Program-made: the position numbers and the translations under genes
From: Hemerocallis citrina
Taxonomy: Eukaryota > Streptophyta > Magnoliopsida > Asparagales > Asphodelaceae
Reading direction: 5' to 3'
Assembly: GCA_017893485.1 (NCBI GenBank)
Contig: CM030358.1
Coordinates: 154,138,706-154,202,705, forward strand
Length of the DNA: 64,000 bases
The notes under the pieces: generated by a model
Seen by the model: the letters and a program-made list of their open reading frames with translations, nothing else
The model's database searches: none
Told to the model about the DNA's origin: nothing
In this document: positions 1 to 10,998 of the stretch, in pieces
Numbering within the stretch: position 1 is the stretch's first letter
Layout of the letters: each line of letters starts with the position of its first letter

Positions 1-1401
1 GTTTGTGTTCGTGCTTTATTGATATAATTTGAATGCCCTTTCTCCTTTCAATTGTGAAAGTATGGAAAGCCCTTTTCGTCCTACATCTTTAGGTTGCTAC
101 TTTTCCCTATTTTTCTTTTTGTGTGTTTCTTCCTGTTGTAAGATACTTTGGCCCGCTTAGCTATGTCCGGTGAGAAAAAGAATTGGATCCATTTTCCCTT
201 TTTGATAATTAACTTGGTCTCAATGATCAGAAACTAGATTTCAATTACAGTGAAGTATTGTGGGTATTGTGGGTGTTGAAAGTTATAGTTAATGTGTTTT
301 GGGGTTTGAAATTTTGGCGGAAAAATATTTTGTGAAAATCAATCTGGGCTATTGGTTTTAAGGGAGATTGAAGGAGAGTCACTTGATAGCTTTCTTTGTA
401 ATTTATTATAAGCAATTCAATTTATAACTAAGCTTTACAAAGCTACTTTACAAAAATTATTAGCAATTCAACTTTTCAGTCATAATAAAAGACATACTTT
501 AACTCAAAGTCTCAAACTATCACTATTCACTTCTCGCATTGTAAGGACATTGCATTTAAAACACATCTTCAGGTAAAGAAATTACATTTAAAATACTAGG
601 TTGATGTGCCCTTGGCAGTATCCTATGCATGAATTCCCCTGAACACGAGCAAATGCCTAGAAGAAAATATCATTCAAATCCTATCCTTCAATACATTCAT
701 CTGTATAAATATGCATGCACATATCTTCTGTCTTCTCTTCTTATATTATGCACATCAACACAGCCAACGCATCCTCTATTATTACCATCTTCTTTTTAAT
801 TAGTTGTTTTGTTACCGATATAGGTTATAGCTCTCTCGCTCTTGCAATAGAAACTTGACCTATCAACTAATAATTGGTTCATAGCAAATTCAACAACAAT
901 GGTGCAAATTAACCCACCCATTTTTCACAAAACAAGAAACCAAGCTATGCAAACTACCAATCCTAACTACTTGACTTCAACTCGAACAACTCAAACACAT
1001 TCCCAACTTCCCAACCAAAACAAAACAAAAAAAAAACTGGTGATGCGTCCTCAGTAGTATCCTACAATTGGCGTGAATTTCCTGCACATGCGTCAGCGCC
1101 TTAAAAAAATTCTCATTCAAATCCTCTTCCCTCAGCGCATTAATCTGCATTCATCCCACACATTATCCCAAAATTTAGCAATTTCATCGATTCTATTACT
1201 ACACAAACATCATATAAATCCCACAATTATAAGCATAAATTATATGTTTATTTGGGATAAATTACTTTTGTCCTTTTTTTAGATAAGGTGGGCTAGGAAA
1301 ATTAAATAGTTTTTGTTCTTCGGCAAGTTTCAGAACATTTGCCATTTCAGGCAAACTAATTCTTAGTCCATTCTGGAAAAAAGACTATTTGTATGTAGTA
1401 A
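1..1401. other. AT-rich non-coding spacer
   Basis: No convincing gene. Open frames are short and have low-complexity composition. A diverged duplication is visible: about 605-705 and 1041-1152 share the order GATGYG, AGTATCCTA, ATTCAAATCCT and a closing CATTCAT. It probably belongs to an old repeat family I cannot name. Confidence 0.5.
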
Positions 1402-1406
1402 CCTAT

Positions 1407-1531
1407 AAATTCATTGTGACAGTGATTGTATTTTTGAATTCATTGTGACAGTGATTGTATTTTTAGTGGAAGCAACGTAGATAGATGTATGTAGTAACCT
1501 ATGAATTCATTGTGACAGTGATTGTATTTTT
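1407..1531. repeat. Three copies of a ~27 bp repeat
   Basis: The unit AATTCATTGTGACAGTGATT followed by GTATTTTT occurs three times: two copies are adjacent and the third lies about 40 bp further on. The longer flank GTATGTAGTAACCTAT also precedes the first and third copies, so a unit of about 100 bp was probably duplicated with a smaller duplication inside it. Confidence 0.8.
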
Positions 1532-2154
1532 GAAACTTCAAGCGAAAAAAGACAGATTGTTTTACGTATAATCCTGCATTTTTTTTGTGGTATTATGTTT
1601 TTCGTTCTTGGAGGTGATGATGATGGTGCATATATGTCCACTGCAAAGGTGTGATTGAATTTTTGGTTATTTGTTAAAACATGTCAATGCAATCTTATTG
1701 CCTGTTTAGTTCTTTCTGCTGCTACATAATCTATAATGCTGGCGAGGCAGTATTAATATTTGTAGTTGATTCAGGCGGAGGAGAGAGACTTTATTAGAAA
1801 TAAGAGCAGTGGTTATACATTAACTTGAACCTCATCTGAGCCTTAATTTTTTGATCTAAATTTTGTGATTCATTTTGCTTTAGAATCCTTATTTTTTGAA
1901 TAGGCATTTATTGTGCTATTCCTACTTACGGTTCGTTCATTTTAAACGATATTATATTCTTTGTTTTCCCACCACCTCGGCAGAACGATAGTATAGCAAG
2001 CACTAGAAGATTATACATTTTCCGCATTCCTGTTAATCATACTTTGTTTTGATCCATTAACATACAGTGCTTCTACTTTTGACAGTCACTCTGTTGGATT
2101 GACTGTATTCATATGCTCCAATTACATTCAAAATTGTTTTTTGTTCCATTACAG
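1532..2154. other. Non-coding AT-rich stretch
   Basis: No gene, terminal repeat or tandem array was recognised. The stretch just before 2155 is T-rich and ends in ACAG, as expected of an intron 3' end, which fits the exon-like segment that follows. Confidence 0.4.
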
Positions 2155-2234
2155 GTGCAATTCCTACGACAAGAAAAATGTACGGGTTACCATTCCAGAT
2201 GAATGCGTGCTTAATCTGATATCCCTTCGCAAGG
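2155..2234 (+). other. Exon-like segment, protein unidentified
   Basis: A segment of about 80 bp follows a T-rich stretch ending in ACAG and is followed by GGTATGC, a good plant splice donor. One frame is open throughout and has normal amino-acid composition (it contains VTIPDECVLNLISLRK). I do not recognise the family. Neighbouring exons were not found within 2 kb, so it is either a lone exon of a decayed gene or a chance match. This is inference from splice signals and composition only. Confidence 0.3.
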
Positions 2235-2239
2235 TATGC

Positions 2240-3855
2240 TTAAGCCCTTATGTGTATTAGATGCTCATTATTGATATTTTTTAATTCCTATTTTTTAACC
2301 AACCAATGTAAAGAAAGGAAGCAACGAGTTATTCTGGCAAAGGAACGAGAAAGGAAAATGAATGGAGAATCTTTTTTTCATAGTGTTACTTTTTTTGGTA
2401 GTTAACTTCAGTTATGTAGAATGAGGGTAGTTAAGAAAATCTGTGTAATATTTACTATTTTGGGAGATTTTGTAAATACTGTATGTGATGATGATATATA
2501 GTGATGGGATATAGTATGTTATAACCCGTACCCGCAAAGTTGTGGAGTATTGGGCTTTGTGTGTCGTTTTTCAAAGATTTTTCTAAAAGTCCATTACGTT
2601 TTCAAACGAAATCTTTGTTTTTATCTTGTATCTTGCATCATGTGAAGATATTTGCCCCTAGAGCCCTATATATATGATGTCTGTGTGATGTTACTTGGAT
2701 TGGCCCGAGGAAGATTGATATTAACTGCCTGTGATGTGATATTTTTAATTGTTAGCAGAATTCTGTAAGGAATTGCTGTAAAAGGGCTAATATTTTAGGG
2801 GAGATTCTGCCGAAATTTTTACTAAAATTCCTATTGGTATTCTAGAATAGAAATAAGGATTTAATTAAGTAGGTGTAGAAAAAATTAAAAAATAAAATCA
2901 TACATGGTAATAGTTAACTAATAGTAAGCTTTATTATACAAATATGTTGGGGTGATGAAGAGCATTTGGGTTTGAATCGTCGAGTTTGAAGGCAATCTCT
3001 TTTATACATCAATCATTTTGAAAGGTATTGGTTCGAAAATGCATTTTCCTACAAACTATTAGTGTTGGTTTTTTTAAGTTCTCATTGATTTTGACTTGAT
3101 TGATTTCTTTTTCATTAAAATGATTTTTTAGGTCTCTTCATTATGGTGGGTTTAGTCGTCTATCCATCTGTAATTTTCATGTTCTCAGAATGTTTGTAAT
3201 GCCTGATAGTTGGGCTTATGTATTTTGTGTGAATCACTTCGTAATTATTTTGAGGGATTGGGGCCAATGTTAGTTCTACTAGCATGTACCTCTTTTTTTT
3301 AAAAAATCTATAACTATATTCAAGATTGTAAAATATCTCATACACTGAAATATATAAAAAAAAATTGGGGCCAACAAGTAGATTTCAAATCAAATTTGCA
3401 GTACGCTGTCCAGTATATGGATATAGATATATTAATATGGGGACGTAATTGTACTTGATCACATTTAACAAAATTAACATGTACATCATCTCTCTCTCTC
3501 CCTCTCTCTTTTTTAACCTCTTTTAAAATCATACATGGTTAACTACATGAAAATATGACAATGGAGAATTAACTTATGCAGTTTGATGCGATAACTGCAT
3601 TAGCAATTGAATTGCTACTTATGGCAGGCTACAAATCAAATATGAAATCTCTTTTGTTGAAGTCATACATAGCAAGTGATTTTGATCCACTATTGTTGTA
3701 GATTCACAATATTCTTTTTCAATCCCGAGCTCCTGACAAATGATCCTGCAAGATATAAACCAATAAACAACTTAATTCAGAATATATCAATGTCTACTAT
3801 CAAATACACATCTATATAAATCATTCTTCACGAAGACGTGCATATATTTAACTTT
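2240..3855. other. AT-rich non-coding spacer
   Basis: No gene recognised. AAAATCATACATGGT occurs at about 2896 and again at 3525, bounding roughly 615 bp. This could be a long target duplication around an old retroposed insert or a local duplication. A (CT)n-rich tract lies at 3488-3511. Minus-strand open frames of 60-64 codons look like chance. Confidence 0.4.
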
Positions 3856-3879
3856 TTACAGGGCTTTTATATACTGCAT

Positions 3880-3923
3880 CGTTCTCGGAAACGTGCCGCA
3901 GGCACGTGTCCACGGGCATACTT
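3880..3923 (+). mobile_element. Helitron-like 3' terminus (degenerate)
   Basis: The hairpin ACGTGCC-gca-GGCACGT is followed about 12 nt later by CTTAGT. This matches the layout of a Helitron 3' end, a short GC-rich hairpin just before CTRR and a T target base, with the CTAG changed. No matching 5' TC terminus was located, so element length is unknown. A similar hairpin plus CTAGT is seen near 32985-33014. Confidence 0.35.
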
Positions 3924-4001
3924 AGTAGATATATAAAATTGATCTTGATTGTTTATCAGTTTGCTTACAACTTTGTAAAGGTTGCACTTCACCACAAAAC
4001 T

Positions 4002-4100
4002 AGAAATTTTTACGTACAATGCACGTTATAATATTTTTATTTTTTTAAATAAAGACTACGATGCAGTCTAGCCTCGAACTTGAGATCTCTATTTACCCAT
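4002..4100 (-). mobile_element. Short Helitron-like or SINE-like relic
   Basis: Read on the minus strand, a weak hairpin (ACGTGCA / GTACGT) is followed by about 10 nt and CTAGT. Further in, AGTTCGAGGC resembles a tRNA B box. The same combination appears around 62830-63035, so this is a dispersed family. Whether it is a Helitron end or a tRNA-derived SINE cannot be decided by eye. Confidence 0.25.
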
Positions 4101-4992
4101 CTCAAACCCTTATCATACTCTTTACAAATTACCCTTAGTGGCACCAATTTTTATTTTATATGAGTGACACTTTTCGGTATGTAAATAATTATGCCGTAAA
4201 TAAATTTGAACTTTGAGGGTATTATGATAACTGACAATATTTGAGTAAATTGATGGTTAATATAATTCCTTGTCAACAAATTATATTTTTTCTATAAATT
4301 ACACAACCCCAGCTCTTCAATTATAGTATTAGAGATTAGAATTGCACAAACCCAATTCTTCAATTATAGTATTAGAGACTAGAGATGAGAAAGAATTGGA
4401 GCAATCTGCAAATAAAATGCTTATCATTAAAGAATCTAATAATATTGTTAACCAAAAGCCATCCCTAAGCTCTACTAGCAGAACGTGTTTGGACAGTGTG
4501 TTTTCAGGATGTGTTGTTAGAAGAGAGCCACATGGATTTTTCTGTTTTCCGAGTCGAGCTAATTATCCCTTTGACCCTGTTTTTGAAAATATTTGTTGAA
4601 ATGATCCGGTTCTGAAAATAATTTCACCTATGGCTCAGTCTATATTTAAAATTTCTATGATACATTTTCTATGATATTTTCTATAGGATGTTTGACGTTT
4701 TATTAAATTATAAAAGTTCTAGGTTTTAGATTAATTTCTACTTTTTAAATTAAATATATCTTTTCTTATTTCTACCGTTTCTAAACTAGTGTTAAATTAC
4801 TCAAAAATTGTAAGAATAACTTACTCTGAACTGGCTCTGGTACTAACTAGATGCGAAGCGTAAAATGTGTGAAATTGTAATAATTACTTGTAAAGAGAAA
4901 TAAACAGAGTATCAAAAAAAATTCAAAGATGATATCATTCTATAAAATAATATTCTTGAAAATAATGTACGTTATCAATTTCAAAAAATATT
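4101..4992. other. AT-rich spacer before copia-1
   Basis: An 85-codon open frame at 4342-4599 has no recognisable motif. A short direct repeat (CCCA..TCTTCAATTATAGTATTAGAGA) occurs at about 4310 and 4350. No host gene is supported. Confidence 0.4.
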
Positions 4993-4997
4993 AAAGT

Positions 4998-5135
4998 TGT
5001 TAGAGATTATAGTCCCACATTGAGTAGTTGGTTAGTTTTGTATTTGATTCCTCCTATATATAGAAGATATTGTACTCAGTTATTTTTCAATTCAGCATTC
5101 ATATTGTCTTCATTTCTCTCTGATTTATCTTAACA
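4998..5135 (+). repeat. Copia-1 5' LTR
   Basis: 138 bp, TG...CA ends. A TATA-like CCTATATATAGAAG lies near 5053-5066 and probably marks the promoter. It differs from the 3' copy at only a few positions, so insertion is fairly recent compared with the other copia relics here. Confidence 0.9.
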
Positions 5136-5177
5136 TGATATCCAATTACTCAAATTTTCTTCTCTTAAATTTTTTCC

Positions 5178-5228
5178 ATACATAAATCCTCAAATCCTCA
5201 AAATCCTCAAATCCTCAAATCCTTAAAA
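5178..5228. repeat. AAATCCTC short tandem repeat
   Basis: About five imperfect copies of AAATCCTC(A) lie between the 5' LTR and the coding remnant of copia-1, at the place where gag would normally begin. The array may mark the deletion junction. Confidence 0.7.
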
Positions 5229-5329
5229 TTTGTGGAAGACTCCCCTTACTACTTGACCCCCCGAGGATACTAGATTTCTCGATTTCCCAGTTGTTGCTAG
5301 CCTCCCGACTTTATCTTCCTTCATTCCTT

Positions 5330-7166
5330 TTGATCCCACTTCTCTGGCTCCATTCACATCTTCTGCAGTCCTTACACCTGTTGTTCTCCCTACCAAAACT
5401 CCACCTGCATTTCCACAGCAGCCATCACCCATCCCACCTACTTCCCTACCGACACATGCATCTACTCCACCATCCTCACCCCCACACCCTGTCAGTCCAC
5501 CACCTCTTCGTCAGTCGACCCGTTCCACTTGTGGTATTCCTCCGGCACGTTATACACCTGGTGCCACTGGTCCTTCTGACCAGTTTGGTTTTACCACCTT
5601 AGCTTCCTACTCACCACAGTTTCATGCATATCTCACTGCTATACACTCTACACGTGAGCCCAGAACCTATCAAGACGCAATTCAATATCCTGAATGGAGG
5701 AAAGCTATTGCAGATGAATTCAGTGCATTTGATCAGACTGACACTTGGAATGTTGTTCCTCTACCACAGAGCGTTCAGCCTATTAGCTGCAAGTGGATCT
5801 TCAAGATCAAATATCAACCTGATGGATCTGTTGAGCGGCACAAGGCCCGTCTAGTAGCCCGAGGGTTTACTCAGGAGCATGGCATTGACTATGATGATAC
5901 CTTTGCTTCCGTTGCACAGATGACTACTGTTCGCACCATTCTTGCTGTTGCAGCCATCCGCCAATGGCCGTTATACCAGATGGACGTGAAGAATGCTTTC
6001 TTCATGGTACTTTATCTGAGGTTGTTTATATGGATCCTCCTCCTGGCCTCCCTACTCCTCCTCGTCATGTTTGCCGGCTGCGTCGGGCTATATATGGTTT
6101 GAAGCAGGCCCCTCGAGCCTGGTTTGAGTGTTTTTGCTTTGTCATCACCAAGGCTGGTTTTAGTCAAAGTTCTCAGGATCATTCTATGTTTATGTGGTCA
6201 TCACCGTAGGAAAGGGTAATTCTACTGCTATATGTTGATGATATGATCATTACTGGGGATAACTCTGTCGGTGTTGCATCCATACAGAAATACCTTCACC
6301 AGCAGTTTCATATGAAAGACCTTGGTAAGCTACGTTACTTTCTGGGTTTAGAGATTGCTCATGGATATCAGGGGATACTCATTTCTCAGCAGAAATACAC
6401 ATCAGATATTATTTCCGCTGCATGTCTCTCTGACAGTCGATCAGCTGATACACCCTTAGAGCTTCATGTAAAGCTTCGTCCCACAGATGGTGAGCTCCTT
6501 CCTGATCCCACTAGATACAGGCAGATTATTGGACAGCTTGTCTACTTATGCATGACCAGACCCGATATTGCTCATGCAGTTAGTATTGTCGGTCAGTTTG
6601 TTTTCGCTCCTACATCAGTTCACTACGGTGCTCTTCTTCAGATCCTCAGATACCTTCGGGGCACTATCACTCGCTCATTACTCATGCCTTCTACATCCAA
6701 ACTAGAGCTCAGTACATATTCTGATTAAGATTGGGCAGGTGATCCGACTACCAGAAGGTCTACCACAGGTTTCTGTTTATTTCTTGGTGATTTATTGATC
6801 TCATAGCGGAGCAAGAAACAGACAGTTGTTGCATGTTCTTCCACCGAGGCTGAGTACAGAGCAATGACAGCTGCTACTAGAGAGATTGTTCATGTTCGTT
6901 GGCTGTTATCAGATATGAGTATCACTCTTACAGGAGCTACCCCACTATATTGTAATAACCGGAGTGCATTGCACATTGTAAGCAACCTGGTCTTTCATGA
7001 ACGAACAAAGCATATTGAGATTGATTGTCATTATATTCATCAGCGTTTTGAGGCATGGACCATCTCTCCATTCTGTTTTTCCTTCCCAGCAGACTGCAGA
7101 CTTCTTCACCAAATCCCATACTGTTCAGAGATTCCGACACTTAGTAGGCAAACTCACATTGTTTGA
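5330..7166 (+). pseudogene. Copia-1 pol remnant: RT and RNase H
   Basis: A Ser/Pro-rich linker (5330-5560) leads into a Ty1/copia reverse transcriptase: KWIFKIKYQPDGSVERHKARLVARGFTQ-type block near 5790-5875, YGLKQAPRAW near 6095, and the catalytic LLLYVDDM near 6225-6246. RNase H follows, with SSTEAEYRAM near 6838-6866 and HIEIDCHYIHQRF near 7011. Breaks visible: a 1 bp loss around 6000-6006 after the KNAF block, TAG at 6207-6209 just before YVDD, TAA at 6726 inside the YSDxDW block, and another TAG in place of Trp near 6805. No integrase DDE core, protease or gag precedes it. It is therefore non-functional and cannot have driven its own insertion in its present form. Confidence 0.9.
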
Positions 7167-7189
7167 CCCATCGTGAGTTTGAGAGGGGG

Positions 7190-7328
7190 TGTTAGAGATT
7201 ATAGTCCCACATTGAGTAGTTGGTTAGTTTTGTATTTGGTTCCTCCTATATATAGGAGATATTGTACTCAGTTATTTTTCAATTCAATATTCAGTATTGT
7301 CTTCATTTTTCTCTGATTTATCTTAACA
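7190..7328 (+). repeat. Copia-1 3' LTR
   Basis: 139 bp, immediately preceded by the polypurine tract and followed by the target duplication AAAGT at 7329-7333. It contains the same TATA-like block as the 5' copy. Confidence 0.9.
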
Positions 7329-7349
7329 AAAGTAATCAAGCATAACTTC

Positions 7350-7709
7350 AAATTTTCTCATGGCTTCTGATTCTATTCGAATCATGAGACTAATCTTTTG
7401 GTTTATGAGTTTATGCCGAAAGGGAGCCTTGGGGAAGTTCTTCATGGGAAAAAAAGAGGATTTTTTTAATTATGATACGAGGTATAAGATTGCGGTGGAG
7501 GCAACAAAGGGACTCTGTTATCTTCATCACGATTGTTCGCCTTTGATTCTTCATTGTGATGTGAATTCGAATAATATTCTTTTGGATTCGTATTTGGAAG
7601 CCCATGTTGCTGATTTTGGGTTGGCTAAGTTCTTGCAGGGATCTGGGACTTCAAAGTGCAAAGCGCATGTTTGCTATTGCTGGTTCTTATGGATACATTG
7701 CTCCAGGTA
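7350..7709 (+). pseudogene. CLV1/BAM-type LRR receptor kinase, kinase-domain fragment
   Basis: This fragment covers kinase subdomains about V to [24 protein letters not shown] (from 7380), then [20 protein letters not shown], the catalytic loop as LHCDVNSNN (normally HRDVKSNN), and [11 protein letters not shown], then [10 protein letters not shown] after a second frame change. The words are those of the CLAVATA1/BARELY ANY MERISTEM group. Breaks: TGA at 7368-7370 where Gly is expected, a frame change around 7450-7468, another around 7655-7675, and loss of catalytic-loop Arg and Lys. It ends GCTCCAG|GTATTG, which matches the intron position after IAP in CLV1-type genes, so it looks like a genomic, not a retroposed, copy. 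It starts within 20 bp of the copia-1 target duplication; no more kinase sequence was found on the far side of copia-1. Non-functional. Confidence 0.85.
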
Positions 7710-9288
7710 TTGATTCTTCTTATATGCAAATGGTTTTCTGTTAAATTGGACTTCTGCTGCAATTAGGATTGTTTGTTAAATCCATAAATCTCTCAAATTG
7801 TGTATTATACAACTATACGCCTTTCCTGCATTTTCCTGATTCAGTAAAAGCTCGAAGAAAGAAGTGAATATGGTAGGCCATGTTATACTGTAAGAACTCA
7901 CATACATTCACACGCACACGCATAGGCTGAGCAAAGATGATACTCAAGGCTAGACTAATGAAAATTCCCTTTCAAGAGTAGAATTTTGAATCTCAATTTT
8001 GTTTGTCTAACTTTAAGTTTGCTTAATTTTGGCTGCATGAAGATGAAGTGTGCAAAATACAAAAAGACTAGATTATGATGACCCATATCATATTGATAAA
8101 TTTATTAAATTGCTATACAAATCTGTTTAGTTTGTTCAGATGTGAGCAATGTGCAATTCTTCCTGTCTCTTTCATCTTTTTTTTTAAAAGCCTAGTAATG
8201 AGTTTCTTTGTTTACTATAAAGCAGTCTAGTTTAGTTGCATGAAGTTGATGTAAGCAAATTAAGAATGGATTACATGTAGATCTTGTTGTCTTTCATCTT
8301 CTTTTAGGCCCAACCTAGCACAACCTTCCCTCCTTTAATTACAACAAAATATAACCCTCTTTCTTCAATCTGATAAAATGTTATCAATGGTGGAGATTTG
8401 GTTTGCTTTTAACCATCCTAGTAAATAGTTCTTTTCTTGTCTTCTTTGAACAGTTGCCTCGACTTTCATATGATTTCAGTGTCATATGAGTGCATTTTCC
8501 CTTTTTCCTTTTAACTTTTTTCTTAGTTGAAGGTGTGACATTTCCACTTTGTTTTTTTAATTCCATAAATCGGGGGATTTGTAGCACAATTTTAATGCTT
8601 TTCTCACATTTCCTTGAATCAATAAAAGCTTAGAAAGTGAATATGGAAGGCAAAGTTATGTTGTTAAGCACTCTAGGCTTAAATTCGTGCACCCAGACCT
8701 AAATGATTTTCTCACTACTGTCAACTCATGCAATAGTCAAATACGACAAGAGGTAGCCACAAATTTAATTGCCTCAGTTGAATAATATATTATTACCTAT
8801 ATATATTGAATCCAATTCTAATTTTGTGTTGTTTCTTTTTCATGTAATATGTATGTAGTGGCGATGACTATGAGGCTGAAGATAATAAGGAACAAACAGA
8901 AGACCTTACGTGAAAAGTGAAGTTGGGGATACATGGAAGCAGTAGCGGGTTAAAAGTATTTTCGAAAACATTTATTGTGTTTCCTGAAGTTTGACAACTC
9001 ATATTTTCTTCTAGAATGTATTGTTGTTTTGTCACTTTGAAACAAACATATAATTTTGTAATGAGAATGTTCTGAATTATATAATATTAAAGTTCATTTT
9101 GGTGTTCTTAAGTTCACTATTATCTAAATATGTACCGATTGTTCAAATTGTATATTTTGCATTAATGTGTTTTCTTTTTATAATTGTGTCAATCAACATG
9201 TGAAATAATTATATATTCTTGATTGAAAAAATACATCGTTTTTGTAAATTTGATTAAGCTATCAAGATATATCAGTAATGGAGAAAAC
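7710..9288. other. Spacer, probably intron-derived, with a diverged duplication
   Basis: The first part is probably the intron that followed the kinase fragment. About 7777-7900 and 8560-8675 are diverged copies of each other (AATCCATAAATC, then ...TTTCCT.GATTCA.TAAAAGCT, then GTGAATATGG.AGGC). No coding potential was recognised. Confidence 0.45.
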
Positions 9289-9657
9289 ACGTGCAATTGC
9301 ATTCGCGAGGTAACAATTGCAAGGGAATGAGTACCTTGCAGACATATGTAGCAATAGTTCATCAGCAACATAAAAAATCCCTTTTAAAACACACTTGCAA
9401 TGGACAAATCTGTTGTAGATATTCTCTTATATATGGGGACAACAAGGTACAACTTTTATTGCCAATATTCTATTGTGGCTAATATTCGCAAGAGATAGTT
9501 AAAATTCCATTGCGAATGTATACATTAACCAGGAGAGATTTCGCAACATCACAATTACAAAGGAATGAAGAAAAATCCCTTACAAATGTACACTAACCAT
9601 GAAATTGCACTCTTTTACAAGGAAAATTTCTATTGCGAATGCACATTTTCTACTAGT
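9289..9657. mobile_element. CACTA-like transposon end with subterminal repeats
   Basis: The segment ends TTTTCTACTAGTAG; its reverse complement CTACTAGTAGAAAA resembles the CACTAxTAGAAAA terminus of plant CACTA (En/Spm) elements with the first base changed. Inward there are repeated short words TTGCGAATG, TTCGCAA and CAATTGCAAGG in both orientations, as in CACTA subterminal arrays. The other terminus was not found and no transposase is present. It lies directly against the pararetrovirus relic, which it appears to truncate. Confidence 0.4.
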
Positions 9658-10998
9658 AGTATAAAATTATTGTATTTTCCAAATATTTTATCCATATATT
9701 CTTGAAATACTCCAGGAATGTTTATATCCAAATGGTAATATGTTCCATTCATAAAAACTTTGTGGTGTACTGAATGATGTTAACTGTTTTGATTCTTCTG
9801 TTAGTTTTACGTGGTAAAATCCTGATTTGCAATCGAATTTTGAATATATCTTTCTTGTCCTTACAGTGTTTAGTAGTATTTGTATATCTAGTAGCAGATA
9901 TCCAACTCTCTTAGTTTGTTATATTTAATTCATTATAGTTTACTACCATTCCAGATTTACTACTTTTTTCTTCGAAGTGTTTTCTTATTATGAATGCTGA
10001 TGATGAATGCGAACTATTTGATTTTCTTATGTAATTGTTTCCGTTAGTTCTTTTATTTGTATTTTGAATTCTTCTAAATTTATTGTGTCTTATAGGTTAA
10101 CTTTTATTACTTTGTTTTTGTTTATTAACTCTATATGAGTTGTGGGTTTACTTAAATGTCATTTTGCTAGAGGGTTTTCTCCACACAAATCTTCTGATTG
10201 TTTTTGTAAAATTTCTTGTGTAATTGTTTCTTGGATTTCCTATATTTTAGTTTTATTTGGTAAATACTGATATTCACCACGCTGAGCTAAAGAAACTCTG
10301 ATATGGGGTAAACCTGTCTTAGAATAAGGTTGTGTTATTCTAATTTCTATCCTTGATTTTTGCAAGGTCTTGTAAATATAACTGTTTTGTGTGATATAAT
10401 CATATGATAGTATTGATGTAAAAAGTCATTTCCTAATAATACATCATTATTTAAATCATCAAATTGGTATATTATTGGTATTTTTAGGATATAACTTCCT
10501 ATTTGTAATATAACATTTGGTTGATACTTGTCAAGTATAATAATTTGTCCTGTTAACCCAGTTATTGCTTTTTTATTAGTTCCATCTTGTTTCCATTTTG
10601 GTAGTACATTTTTACAGCATAAGCTCGTGCCTGCTCCAGTGTCTACTAGGCTATAATAATTTCTTGATTTGTATTCTTCATATACAAATTTTGTTAGTAT
10701 ATATAACGTGTTTTTTGTTGCTCTTAATGAGTTCATTTGGACAATAGTCTACTTATTACTATACTTTACCTATTTACTGTTATTATTATTTTTTCTTCGT
10801 GTATTGAGTATGGTTGTACTGATGTAAGAAAGTTAGTTCCTAATAATATTTCATTGACATTGTGCTCCAGGGTCTACATGTAGATGTAATAGTATTTCAT
10901 TTTTACTGTTTATTCTTATTGGTAATGCTATTTTATGGACAATTGGATGCCTATTGTTACAGTAGTCCAGATAGTAATATGAGTTTTCTAATGGTATT
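9658..10998 (-). pseudogene. Endogenous pararetrovirus relic, protease and RT part
   Basis: Minus-strand remnant of a caulimovirid polyprotein. An intact 129-codon frame (10736-10347) carries an aspartic-protease active site LVDTGAGTS and a closing VLLGNDFL. Downstream, about 9960-9658, several reverse-transcriptase blocks of caulimovirid type are readable, and homology stops just before the catalytic YxDD box at the CACTA-like end. Upstream (10741-10998) a second protease-like segment ends LLGTNFL. Breaks include in-frame stops and frame changes, so it is inert. Its upstream part continues at 16242-16944, separated by the copia-2 insertion. Base composition is strongly AT-rich, as in integrated copies of this family. 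It could be a florendovirus- or petuvirus-like lineage; I cannot assign it further. Confidence 0.75.

Larger units (their letters stand above)
4998..7328 (+). mobile_element. Copia-1: 2.3 kb internally deleted Ty1/copia element
   Basis: The element is bounded by nearly identical direct LTRs (4998-5135 and 7190-7328) starting TGTTAG and ending TAACA, and by a perfect 5 bp target duplication AAAGT (4993-4997 and 7329-7333). Just after the 5' LTR, TGATATCCA resembles a mutated TGGTATCA initiator-Met primer site. GAGAGGGGG directly before the 3' LTR is the polypurine tract. Only the end of the integrase/linker, the reverse transcriptase and RNase H remain; gag, protease and the integrase core are missing. 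The perfect target duplication shows the LTR ends are original. The deletion may have happened before or after insertion. Confidence 0.9.

Noticed and set aside
7360..7713. A short functional kinase
   Set aside because: Only subdomains about V-VIII are present, with a stop, two frame changes and loss of the HRD Arg and the catalytic-loop Lys.
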